Shown: in pieces, positions 38,968 to 47,399 of the stretch
How positions within the stretch are numbered: position 1 is the first letter of the stretch
How the letters are laid out: each line of letters starts with the position of its first letter
Assembly: GCF_934330165.1 (NCBI RefSeq)
Contig: NZ_CAKRGI010000006.1
Location: 1 to 64,000, forward strand
Origin: an uncultured Mediterraneibacter sp.
GTDB lineage: Bacteria > Bacillota > Clostridia > Lachnospirales > Lachnospiraceae
Length of the DNA: 64,000 nucleotides
Direction of reading: 5' to 3'
Translations under genes and position numbers: made by a program
The notes under the pieces: generated by a model
Told to the model about the DNA's origin: nothing
The model's input: the letters and a program-made list of their open reading frames with translations, nothing else
The model's database searches: none

Positions 38968-39662
38968 AAGCACCTCCAGTTTGGAACAACCTTCAAATCA
39001 AACCCCTCCGTAATCAATATTTCATTTTTCCCTTCCATTAAAAATAGATCCTCGTATTTTCCTGATATCGCTGTATTATTTAACGTTCCGTCTTTACGGA
39101 ACGCAATCATGCGATCCGTATCAATTACAAGGTTTTGGCCAACATTCGCGATCATTTGCTTTCCATTCACAATTAGCGTACATTTTCCTTCTCCTGTTAT
39201 TTTATAGATGGGATGAGATATTTCATATGGATTGAACACCACATCTTCTGCCGTATGTTCATTTTGCCCTTCTTTCAGATATCGCAACCCGTCTAACGTC
39301 AGGAAATCTGCTTTAAAAACTCCAATTCTGGCAGTTGTGTGTTCTGCATCTTCAAGTTCTACTTTCATAATTTTGTAAAAACAGGATGGATCTGTTCCTA
39401 AAATGAGATGGCTGTTTCTTGCAGATAGCCATTTTTGTATATTTCCCCATCGTTCACTCCAGTCTTCTTCTTCTCCAATCCAGTTAAACTCAATTGAAAC
39501 TTTTGTAGACTCATATCCTCCATCCAGTGTATATAATGTTCCGTCTCTTCCTGCAATCTTTATCGAGGATTCTTTTTTGACAGCTGCAGGAATATCGGGA
39601 ATTTCTTTTGCGTATACCTTTAGGATTGACCCTGCCATTCCGTTATATTCCACATCAATCAT
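38964..39662 (-). CDS. Distal tail protein (Dit)
   Basis: 232 aa. Hub protein joining tail tube to tip. Motifs SSIKIAGRDGTLYTLDGGYESTKVSIEFNWIG-type segment (about 33-64) and a C-terminal galectin-like domain (YKITGEGKCTLIVNGKQM). The start at 39662 overlaps the tape-measure stop by 4 bp (ATGA). Confidence 0.87.
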   Translation of the reverse strand: MIDVEYNGMAGSILKVYAKEIPDIPAAVKKESSIKIAGRDGTLYTLDGGYESTKVSIEFNWIGEEEDWSERWGNIQKWLSARNSHLILGTDPSCFYKIMKVELEDAEHTTARIGVFKADFLTLDGLRYLKEGQNEHTAEDVVFNPYEISHPIYKITGEGKCTLIVNGKQMIANVGQNLVIDTDRMIAFRKDGTLNNTAISGKYEDLFLMEGKNEILITEGFDLKVVPNWRCL

Positions 39663-41806
39663 GCCCCAACTGCCCCTTTCTTCCATTTCACGCTCTGCGA
39701 CATTTTTTTGATTATTGCATCTACTAACAGATCTGCCAGCTTCTTGTCCCCTAGAGTAATGTTGTTCTCAACCACAAATGTCAGCTCCGACAATGCTTCT
39801 GCAATGAGCCGTGCTAATGCATAGTTATTCGCCTGCATCTCATCCCTGATATATGTTTTCAACAAATCAATCGGGAGAACTGCTTCTGGTCCTGCTTCAC
39901 CGCCTCCTAGAGCTGTATTGCCGTTCATTCCAAAAATGGTTGGACTATTCAAGATACCTCCGTTTGCGTACCAGTCTACGGAAAACTTTGGAACCTTTGG
40001 TGGAACAAGCGACCATTCGCCACTCGCCTTGAAATGTGGGAGCTTGATTTTAGGGAGTTTCCATTCAAAGTTCATAATTCCTTTAATTTTATCAATAACC
40101 CCTTTTATGAAATCCCGGATCCCGGCAAATACAGCATTGACACCATCCCGAAACCATTCACACTTATTATACAATACTACAAAAATTGCTATCAGTGCTG
40201 CTACTGCTGCCACTACAAGCAAAATCGGATTTGCTAGTAATACTGCATTGAATGCTGAAAAAACTCCACTTGCTTTCGATATGATTGGTGTGATTTTTGC
40301 CCCGACATCTATCACTGTAGATATACCGCCCGATACCTTGCTTATAATACTAAATACCGGGCCAAGTGCCGCCACAAGTAATGCGCATTTTATAATCATT
40401 TCCTGTGTTCCAGGTGACAGAGAATTCCATGTTCCTATAATATCTTTCAGAATTGGTATTACTGTCTGAAGACACTCAGCAAGCACTGGACCAAGTGCAT
40501 TTCCAACATCGTACCCTGCATCTTTCAGTTCATTCAATGTAATCTTGAATTGATCTGCCGGATCCAGCGTTGCATTGAATGTATCGTTTACATTTCCAAG
40601 ATTGTCGCTCAATGATGCTCCCAATTCCTCAAAATTCAGTTTTCCATCCTTGCAGAATTCTGCCAGTGCCGGTCCTGCTTTCGATCCGAATAAGTCAACA
40701 GCTGCGTTATAGGCATCTGTCGAATTTTCTGCATTCAGCATAGTGTTCTGCAGTTCTGAAAGAGCCTCCTTCATCGATTTTCCTTCTCCCGAAGCATTCA
40801 CAAGTGCCTTTTTCAATCCTGCCATTACCGCACTGGTATCTACTCCTGATGTTTCGCACTGTCCCAGGAAGACCGCTGCATCTGCTGCCGACATTCCAAG
40901 TTCTTTCAGTGATGCCGCATTGGACACCATTGTAGAGGATAAAGTATCCATAGAAATTCCTGTATCCTGTCCCACTTTGTTCATGGTGTCGAGAAGTGCT
41001 CCTGCATCCTCTGCTTCCAGATTAAATGCTTCCATTACTTTTTGCGTACTGTCAATGGAGGATGATACATCCGTATCATTTAATGCTGCAAATTTCACGA
41101 ATTTTGACGATAAATCTTCCAGCTCTTGTCCTGTCAGATGAAATCTTGTATTGACCTCTCCTACTGCCGAACCCGCTGTTGCAAAATCTGTTGGAATGCT
41201 TTTCGCAATATTTCTTGCCGATGTCTGCATCTCTTCCAGTGCATCTCCCGTGGCTCCAGTTTTTTCAACAATGATGTCCATTCCTTCATCAACTTGAGCC
41301 CATGCTGCCATGATTCCTGCTCCTGCTGCCGCAATTGGAGCTGTTACATTTTTATTAAGTGAACTTCCAATTTTTCCAGTTGTATCGCTGAAATTCTTAA
41401 CCTTTTTGGAATAGTCTTCCAGTGTGGCTGCTCCACTTTCTAATTTTTTATTTACATCTTCAAGACCACTTTTATAATTGTTTAATGCTGCTTTCGCATT
41501 ATCCAACTGCTGCCTTGTCTTTGATATTGCAGCTTCATCCCGTACCTCTGCATTTTCTTGAGCATTGAGGATTTCTGTTAATCTTTCAACTTTTGCAGTG
41601 TACGCTTCTGTCTGATTCTGTAGATATTCCTGTGTTGCTCTCAGTTTTTCTGCAGATGACGTGCTTTTATCCCATTCTGATTTTGCAAGCTTGAAAGCTG
41701 ATCTGTTCTCATTCACAGCATTATTCACATCTGTCAGCGATTTTCTGAAATCGACAGATCCGTCTGCCTTAAAAGTAAGACCTACTGTTTTTAATCCATT
41801 ATCCAC
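39659..41806 (-). CDS. Tail tape measure protein
   Basis: 715 aa with GTG start at 41806. N-terminal coiled coil (about 25-150), TP901-type core (KIGSSLNKNVTAPIAAAGAGIMAAW; DLSSKFVKFAALNDTDV), hydrophobic helices (LVVAAVAALIAIFVVLYN) and a C-terminal region. Its length sets tail length; at the usual 0.15 nm per residue a tail of roughly 100 nm is expected. The start overlaps the stop of the frameshifted chaperone by 8 bp. Confidence 0.93.
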   Translation of the reverse strand: MDNGLKTVGLTFKADGSVDFRKSLTDVNNAVNENRSAFKLAKSEWDKSTSSAEKLRATQEYLQNQTEAYTAKVERLTEILNAQENAEVRDEAAISKTRQQLDNAKAALNNYKSGLEDVNKKLESGAATLEDYSKKVKNFSDTTGKIGSSLNKNVTAPIAAAGAGIMAAWAQVDEGMDIIVEKTGATGDALEEMQTSARNIAKSIPTDFATAGSAVGEVNTRFHLTGQELEDLSSKFVKFAALNDTDVSSSIDSTQKVMEAFNLEAEDAGALLDTMNKVGQDTGISMDTLSSTMVSNAASLKELGMSAADAAVFLGQCETSGVDTSAVMAGLKKALVNASGEGKSMKEALSELQNTMLNAENSTDAYNAAVDLFGSKAGPALAEFCKDGKLNFEELGASLSDNLGNVNDTFNATLDPADQFKITLNELKDAGYDVGNALGPVLAECLQTVIPILKDIIGTWNSLSPGTQEMIIKCALLVAALGPVFSIISKVSGGISTVIDVGAKITPIISKASGVFSAFNAVLLANPILLVVAAVAALIAIFVVLYNKCEWFRDGVNAVFAGIRDFIKGVIDKIKGIMNFEWKLPKIKLPHFKASGEWSLVPPKVPKFSVDWYANGGILNSPTIFGMNGNTALGGGEAGPEAVLPIDLLKTYIRDEMQANNYALARLIAEALSELTFVVENNITLGDKKLADLLVDAIIKKMSQSVKWKKGAVGA

Positions 41807-42280
41807 TTAAAGTACCTGCCTTTCGTCTTTCAATGTCCAAAAATATTTCTAAACATTCATTAAAAAAAATGGGATCTGAGTTCCAAAATTCCGCTTCATT
41901 CATTCTCATCTTTCTTGCACATACCATGTACTCCGCCCAGTCTATATCTATTTTTTCTTCGGAGCCACTGACTTCTTCGCCTGTTCTTTTTTTTTATATT
42001 CCTTGAGTCTTTTTTCAAACTCATCAAAAATGTCCTGAATGCTTTTTGCATCCATCGGTGTAAGCATCATCGCCTCTTCTTCATCTACTTTTAAACCGTT
42101 CGACCGAAGAATTACATAAATCATCTTCCCTGCCAGTTCCATATTTTCTTCATCTGTCAGGTCATCTCTACCGTCCAGTTTCTTATCAATTCCATTCATT
42201 TTCACTAAATATAATGTATAAAAATTAACTTTTACTTCCAATTTTGATCCATCTGTTAATTCAATCAGCTTAGATTTCAT
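41799..42280 (-). CDS. Tail assembly chaperone, -1 frameshift product (gpGT-like)
   Basis: Translation of the chaperone shifts -1 at A-AAA-AAG (41993-41986) after residue 98 and continues for 62 codons in the second frame (RTGEEVSGSEEKIDIDWAEY ... RRKAGTLSG), stopping at 41799. The product is 160 aa. The second frame has no good start of its own and no gap to the tape measure gene, as in lambda G-T and many Firmicutes phages. The join is inferred, not shown. Confidence 0.85.
41948..42280 (-). CDS. Tail assembly chaperone (gpG-like)
   Basis: 110-aa unshifted product. Begins MKSKLIELTDGSKLEVKVN and ends in a Lys-rich tail (KEYKKKEQAKKSVAPKKK). Located between the major tail protein and tape measure genes, which defines its role in loading tail-tube subunits on the tape measure. 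The first Lys run encodes the slippery site. Confidence 0.88.
   Translation of the reverse strand: MKSKLIELTDGSKLEVKVNFYTLYLVKMNGIDKKLDGRDDLTDEENMELAGKMIYVILRSNGLKVDEEEAMMLTPMDAKSIQDIFDEFEKRLKEYKKKEQAKKSVAPKKK
41986..41993 (-). promoter_or_regulatory. Slippery heptamer for programmed -1 frameshift
   Basis: Nine consecutive A residues (41995-41987) followed by G encode three in-frame Lys codons and present A-AAA-AAG in the correct phase for -1 slippage. Confidence 0.85.
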
Positions 42281-42284
42281 GTGA

Positions 42285-42902
42285 TCACGCTCCTACTGCT
42301 GCCGTCAGCTCTGCATCTGTCAGGATTGGCTTCATGAAGAATTTTTCTTCCGTCAGTCCTGCCGGTGCTGTAGATTCTGTGACTCTGCACGCAATATTTC
42401 CAGCCGCATCAAATGGATAAGCTCTGATCTTGATTGTATCCGTCTGCTCGCTTGATTTTTCTTCCGATGTTGCAATATCATCGGAATTCTCTGTTAACTT
42501 GCACTTCGGATACCATTCAAATCTGTATTTTCCATTTTTCAATTCCACAACTTTTCCATACGCAAAGAACGGTCTTTCGCTCTTTCCTCCTGACAGGATC
42601 AAGCCACCTTCTTCTACCGTATCTCCTCTCATCCTGGAGATTGTATCATCCGGGAATGCGATCACAGATACCTCGATATCGATACTTGTCATCGGTGTAT
42701 CAGAATCATAGATCTTTCCCGAAGCATATACATCGCTTGACTCTGAGTTTTCTGTTACTTTTACACTTTTGACAACTTCCGTTTTTTCTACATCGCTTTC
42801 ATAAGTACCATCATAGTCCCCCGGTGTTTCTGCATTTGCGAAACACAAATACTGTGCTCCTACGGTCTGCTTCATGGCCGGTTTTTTTGATTTAATCGCC
42901 AT
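42285..42902 (-). CDS. Major tail tube protein
   Basis: 205 aa, similar to the phi13-type major tail protein family. Starts MAIKSKKPAMKQTVGAQYLC; contains DTPMTSIDIEVSVIAFPDD and the FAYGKVVELKNGKYRFEWYPKCK-type block, all positioned as in that family. Forms the hexameric tail tube. SD GGAGG precedes the ATG; located between the joining genes and the chaperone. Confidence 0.87.
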   Translation of the reverse strand: MAIKSKKPAMKQTVGAQYLCFANAETPGDYDGTYESDVEKTEVVKSVKVTENSESSDVYASGKIYDSDTPMTSIDIEVSVIAFPDDTISRMRGDTVEEGGLILSGGKSERPFFAYGKVVELKNGKYRFEWYPKCKLTENSDDIATSEEKSSEQTDTIKIRAYPFDAAGNIACRVTESTAPAGLTEEKFFMKPILTDAELTAAVGA

Positions 42903-42911
42903 TTCTTCCTC

Positions 42912-43283
42912 CTAACCAAATATGTTCTCTGTCATTTTTCTGTAATATTTTTCTTTGTTTTTTTCAAAAAGTGGTGTCAAATGTTCCCTTGCCGCCATTT
43001 TTCTCGTTCCATGCTCTAACATTGGTCCATAATACTTTCCCCATCCAACTTTGATTCCGGATTTTTCTCTTTCCATTGAGAACGTATCTACAATATGTGT
43101 ATACCCCGCCTTACTGATTTTACTTCTTGGTTTCGGCAATTTTCTAAGATCATCAACAAACTCCCTTGCTCCTTTTTCTACCGCATCCAGTGCCTTTTCT
43201 TCCGAGATCTTAGCATATTCCTGCATCATTTTTTCAAACTCTGCTAATCCAGAATCATAAAATTCAATCTCCGACTGACTCAT
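42912..43283 (-). CDS. HK97 gp10-like tail completion protein
   Basis: 123 aa from the ATG at 43283 (GGAG 9 nt upstream); a longer frame overlaps the previous gene. EFYDSGLAEFEKMMQEYAKISEEKALDAVEKGA and LEHGTRKMAAREHLTPLF match the gp10-like family of head-tail connection or tail terminator proteins. Confidence 0.83.
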   Translation of the reverse strand: MSQSEIEFYDSGLAEFEKMMQEYAKISEEKALDAVEKGAREFVDDLRKLPKPRSKISKAGYTHIVDTFSMEREKSGIKVGWGKYYGPMLEHGTRKMAAREHLTPLFEKNKEKYYRKMTENIFG

Positions 43284-43614
43284 CTGTATATTCTCCATCT
43301 GTAGTAATCGAAAAATAGGAATGCCAAATTCTGTCCTCCTGGACATATTCGTGAGCAATAGCTGGGTGGTATCCTAACTCATTCAATTTCTTTTTCAATT
43401 CCATCAGCTTTGGATTACGTGGCTTCTCCGCATAAAAGCTGATCTGCCAAGTGATTTTCTGATCATATTCATTTCCTGATGCCATCACATCTTCCCACAA
43501 AATTTCCCAGTAATCAATTCTCGGAAATTTCATTGTATTTTTCAGACTGCTGACTCCCTCATTTACAGGACATCCAGTACCGTGCAGAATCTCACTTAAT
43601 TCCTTTTGTGTCAT
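43264..43614 (-). CDS. Head-tail joining/tail terminator-like protein
   Basis: 116 aa; assigned by position between the stopper and gp10-like genes. MTQKELSEILHGTGCPVNEG begins it, with a beta-rich middle (KITWQISFYAEKPRNP). GGGAGG precedes the ATG; both ends overlap neighbours. Family assignment is inference. Confidence 0.65.
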   Translation of the reverse strand: MTQKELSEILHGTGCPVNEGVSSLKNTMKFPRIDYWEILWEDVMASGNEYDQKITWQISFYAEKPRNPKLMELKKKLNELGYHPAIAHEYVQEDRIWHSYFSITTDGEYTDESVGD

Positions 43615-43951
43615 TCATTACCTCCCAATCACGTGTCGGTGTTTTCAATGTCAATTCTGACTCCCTGAATCCATCCTTTGTTGTTACATGAGCAACATTA
43701 TAGATTTCATGTTGTATTCCATCAATTTCACATATACATTTACTGTTAATTTTTTTATATTGAGGAATACTTACTTTCATAGTTACCTCTATACTGTCTG
43801 CTGATAGTTTCGCTCTTGTTGTATCATACACAGACAGTTCCCGATACCAAATTTTTAATCCGGTTCTTTTTATTTTTTCCATCGGATAATCTTCTGTATT
43901 GTCTTCGACAATCTCAAAAAGTTCTAAAATTCCATCTGTATATTCAGGCAT
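43592..43951 (-). CDS. Head-tail closure (stopper)-like protein
   Basis: 119 aa, beta-rich (KIWYRELSVYDTTRAKLSADSIEVTMKV; ICEIDGIQHEIYNVAHV). Size and position after the gp6-like connector fit the head-completion stopper. Overlaps both neighbours by a few bases, so it is translationally coupled. Confidence 0.68.
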   Translation of the reverse strand: MPEYTDGILELFEIVEDNTEDYPMEKIKRTGLKIWYRELSVYDTTRAKLSADSIEVTMKVSIPQYKKINSKCICEIDGIQHEIYNVAHVTTKDGFRESELTLKTPTRDWEVMNDTKGIK

Positions 43952-44228
43952 CTGTATCCGCCTCTGTTTCCATCTGCCATCCCAAAATCAGGCTTGCATA
44001 ATTATCAAAAAATTCATTAACTTTATGATGATATGCATAATACATATAATTTTTCACAAGCATTCTATAAGTCAGATCTTCGGAAATATCACAGCCGGGA
44101 TTTAATCCTCCGACTGCTTTTTCTCCTTCTTTTGCAAGATTTCTTAACTGCATATCCTGATAATATGGCGGGATCTGAAACTCTTCTCTCATTTCATCCG
44201 TCAGATTTTTCAGTTCTACTACTGTCAT
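43944..44228 (-). CDS. Head-tail connector (gp6-like)
   Basis: 94-aa helical protein (MTVVELKNLTDEMREEFQIP; NYMYYAYHHKVNEFFDNYASLILGWQME). Small all-alpha adaptors of this kind form the ring under the portal; position immediately after the capsid gene supports it. Confidence 0.78.
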   Translation of the reverse strand: MTVVELKNLTDEMREEFQIPPYYQDMQLRNLAKEGEKAVGGLNPGCDISEDLTYRMLVKNYMYYAYHHKVNEFFDNYASLILGWQMETEADTDA

Positions 44229-44238
44229 TTTTTTCTTT

Positions 44239-45393
44239 TTATTCTCCTGCCTGCTGTGGAATTGTTATCTGCGTAACCGGGAGAACATATTCCTCCAGTT
44301 TTGTTACGTCGAAAACAACTGCCACATTGTCATCTACAGCACGTCCGTTCGCAAAGCACGTCGCAATAATCAGATCTGCATTTTCCATTGCTTTTGTCTG
44401 ATCGTACTCATTAACACGAACGCCTGTAGTACCCATCGTATAATATCCTTCGATTGTAAACGCTGCCTTTCCCTTCGGGCAGTTTGCGTCAACAATCTTT
44501 TCAATCTCAATAAAAGACTTATTCACATAGCCGCCTGTCAGAGCTTCCCCATACATACACGGATCAACATACTCTGCTTCATCTGCAGGATTGCAGATCA
44601 GATACAATTTGCTTACCACACGCTTTCCATCATTTGTAAGAGTTTTTCTTACCTCTGCAAGTCCTTTTGGACTAAACTTTGTAATCTTAGTTGAAACAGT
44701 TTTAGCTTTCTGTGTTCCATCTCCATTTGTTGTTCCGATCTGACGGAAGATTCCGATCGGACCAGTCTTTCCATCTCCATCAAGATACCCTTTAACAAGT
44801 CCATCCTGCATTGCTTCTGACAGGATTGCCATAAAATACCGGTCTACAAATTCCAGAGACAGCTCACGGATTGCTTTTGGAATCACGAGATAAGCAGAGA
44901 GCATATGAATCTCGATGTTCAGTGCTGTAACTTCTGCTGAAAGTTCACCTTTAATTTCATCTGTCAGCATCCCCCAAACAGCTGTTCCTGAGTGGGATGC
45001 TACGATCCATTTCTTCACGTTTGCCGGTGCCATGTTCACTAACTTCAAAATTGGAGATGCTTTTTTTACATCATCCAATGTACGGTCAATAATCTCCGTC
45101 GGAATGATGTCAATCTGATTCGCTGTGATAGACTGCTTGATATCTTTGAATCCTTCATAAAATTTCTTTTCTTCCTGAGAAAGGTTACGAAGTCCGAGCT
45201 GCTTTTTGAATTCTGCATCATGACCTGCCCTTTCAGCTTCCGCCACAACCTGCTGGATCAGATCCGCATGTGCTGCTTCCTCGATCATCTCAATGGACTG
45301 CATGATTGCATCTGCTTTCTGATCTGCCGGAGCATTGTCCAGCAACTGCTTCACTTTATCTTTTACTTCCTGGCTTAATCCTTCAATTTTCAT
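44239..45393 (-). CDS. HK97-fold major capsid protein
   Basis: 384 aa. The N-terminal helical scaffold-like delta region (about 1-95) is presumably removed by the adjacent protease. The HK97 fold follows: IPTEIIDRTLDDVKKASPILKLVN, SAYLVIPKAIRELSLEFVDRYF and EGYYTMGTTGVRVNEYDQTKAMENADLIIATCFANGR-type segments. SD AGGAGG. Placed after the protease, as usual. Confidence 0.92.
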   Translation of the reverse strand: MKIEGLSQEVKDKVKQLLDNAPADQKADAIMQSIEMIEEAAHADLIQQVVAEAERAGHDAEFKKQLGLRNLSQEEKKFYEGFKDIKQSITANQIDIIPTEIIDRTLDDVKKASPILKLVNMAPANVKKWIVASHSGTAVWGMLTDEIKGELSAEVTALNIEIHMLSAYLVIPKAIRELSLEFVDRYFMAILSEAMQDGLVKGYLDGDGKTGPIGIFRQIGTTNGDGTQKAKTVSTKITKFSPKGLAEVRKTLTNDGKRVVSKLYLICNPADEAEYVDPCMYGEALTGGYVNKSFIEIEKIVDANCPKGKAAFTIEGYYTMGTTGVRVNEYDQTKAMENADLIIATCFANGRAVDDNVAVVFDVTKLEEYVLPVTQITIPQQAGE

Positions 45394-45407
45394 TCTGCGA
45401 TTTCCTC

Positions 45408-46163
45408 CTAATCAAAAAATGCACCCCATCCGGTGCTGTCTTTTTCTTCTTTCTTTTCTTTTTTATGTGTCAGCTGATAGAATTCAGCTAACTGCTTCTG
45501 ATGTTCATTTCTATTTCTCAGTTTCATCTGAAGTGCCTCATTTTCTTTAAGAACCTCCTGCAGTTTCACATTTGGATCATCTGCTTTCTGTGCAACACCA
45601 ATCTCATCAATCAACCCATATTCCAAAGCCATCTGAGGAGATAATGTTGTCGTCTTATGCATCATCTTCCGAAGTTCATCCTCTGATATTGTTGCTCGCT
45701 GCATAAATAACTCCACACAACTGTCCATTGCTACATCCAGATTGTCTGCTTCTGCTCTCAAATCTGCCGCATTTCCTGTGACTGTCTCCCACATATCATG
45801 GATGATGGCTGTTGTTCCCTGTCCCATGATACGCTTATCACACGCCTGTAGAATCGTAAATGCAATCGAATGGCAGCCTCCCATTACAATTCCTGTCTTA
45901 CGAGATCCATGTTGTTGAAGCATGTTATAGATTGCTGTCCCCTGATCTACACTTCCGCCATTGCTGTTGAAATAGATCTTAATCTCATCCGTTTCCGGAA
46001 TAGCATCCAAAAGTTCTTTAAAGTGCTTAGCTGACGTCTCAGAATCATCATACTGCCATGTATCCCAGTTGAATGGGCCAGTTTTTCTGATCTCATCAAA
46101 AATGAAAATTTCGTGTACATTATCCGTCTGCTGGAATCTATACACAACTTTTTTCTGTTCCAT
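45408..46163 (-). CDS. ClpP-like prohead protease
   Basis: 251 aa. Serine peptidase of the ClpP fold used for capsid maturation: FNSNGGSVDQGTAIYNML, the nucleophile segment GGCHSIAFTILQACDKR (Ser), His in AIIHDMWETVTG, and Asp in EYGLIDEIG. Usually acts on the capsid delta domain, encoded next. Confidence 0.9.
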   Translation of the reverse strand: MEQKKVVYRFQQTDNVHEIFIFDEIRKTGPFNWDTWQYDDSETSAKHFKELLDAIPETDEIKIYFNSNGGSVDQGTAIYNMLQQHGSRKTGIVMGGCHSIAFTILQACDKRIMGQGTTAIIHDMWETVTGNAADLRAEADNLDVAMDSCVELFMQRATISEDELRKMMHKTTTLSPQMALEYGLIDEIGVAQKADDPNVKLQEVLKENEALQMKLRNRNEHQKQLAEFYQLTHKKEKKEEKDSTGWGAFFD

Positions 46164-46232
46164 GTCCTTCCCCTTTCTCTTTTATTACTGTTTAACGGAC
46201 AGCTCCGAGATTCTTGGATCACCTCCGTCTAA

Positions 46233-47387
46233 TCATGTTTCCTGCACCGCATTACCATTTCCCTCCTCTCCATAGTTTTTCGTCAATGCTCTCGCCTGAC
46301 TAAATTCTGTATTCAAAAGTGGATAACCTACCATCCCACGGATTTCATCGTAATTGAATCCGATTCCACGGAGCTTATCCAGATTTACAGCACTATCTAC
46401 CACGTCCACATGCTTGAAGCGAGCCAGCCATACCATGACTTTCTCATCCTTTGCACAATAATCTGCTTCACCGACTATGTAAGCCGTCAACGTATCATTG
46501 ATTACTTCTGCCACCGGACCGACTGCGTATGTAATGAATTCGTTTGTGGCATCCGACTTTTCTGTGATATTTCCATTGAACACTGCTTCCGGAATGTCAA
46601 ATGCATTTGCCACTTCATTGTTGATCTGAAGAGCTGTCTTAGCCAGTTCTTCTGCCTTTACACCGGTATTGATCTGTAATTGATCAACTGAAACACTGTC
46701 TGACTCTGTAAGAACAGCAAGCTCATCAGATTCTAATAAGTTTTTGATTTTTTTGACGTATTGATCCTTTGTCATTATTTTATCTGTACCATCTTTCTGT
46801 TTTTCTCTAAAAGATAATGCAGATGTTCCAAGTTTTAATTTAAATCTCGGCATACTGGACATTCGCATCATTGCATTAACGGCATCCAGTGTTCGATCAT
46901 ACTGTCCAACTACGTTCTGCAAATACAAGCGAATTCTTGCATTATCATACTTTAGATGAATCACCTCCGATGAACGGAATTTTTTATAGATCGAATAGTT
47001 ATATCCGGCACATGTAAGCGTTATATCGCTATAATTTCTCTCAGTCAGTACATTATTGCTGACCTGCCACGCTGATGCCAGATAATATTTACCTCCTAAC
47101 GGGATGATCAGTGCTTCCTGTGCCGTCAGAAGTCTTTTCACTACTTCTGTCCAAAACACCGTACCACACTCATGATCATTAGGCTGTATGTTTAACCGAT
47201 ACTCCTGTTTATTTTTTTCTTTACTCTCTGTCTGAATCAGGATGTCAGATTTGGCAATCGCCTTTGCGATCATCATTATTGCTTTTTCAATGGCCAGCTT
47301 TGATAAATTCAGCTTTTCCATATCCACTGCAATAATCTCGGCAAGAGACTGTATCTCCTTATCCCGTTTCCACAAAAATTCAAACAT
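46233..47387 (-). CDS. HK97-family portal protein
   Basis: 384 aa. Twelve-fold DNA entry ring. Contains IEKAIMMIAKAIAKSDILIQ, SSEVIHLKYDNARIRLYLQNVVGQYDRTLDAV and AFDIPEAVFNGNITEKSDATNEF segments of the HK97 portal type. Lies between terminase and protease. A 69-bp gap to the protease gene contains no other gene. Confidence 0.92.
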   Translation of the reverse strand: MFEFLWKRDKEIQSLAEIIAVDMEKLNLSKLAIEKAIMMIAKAIAKSDILIQTESKEKNKQEYRLNIQPNDHECGTVFWTEVVKRLLTAQEALIIPLGGKYYLASAWQVSNNVLTERNYSDITLTCAGYNYSIYKKFRSSEVIHLKYDNARIRLYLQNVVGQYDRTLDAVNAMMRMSSMPRFKLKLGTSALSFREKQKDGTDKIMTKDQYVKKIKNLLESDELAVLTESDSVSVDQLQINTGVKAEELAKTALQINNEVANAFDIPEAVFNGNITEKSDATNEFITYAVGPVAEVINDTLTAYIVGEADYCAKDEKVMVWLARFKHVDVVDSAVNLDKLRGIGFNYDEIRGMVGYPLLNTEFSQARALTKNYGEEGNGNAVQET

Positions 47388-47399
47388 ATTTTTTTCCTT

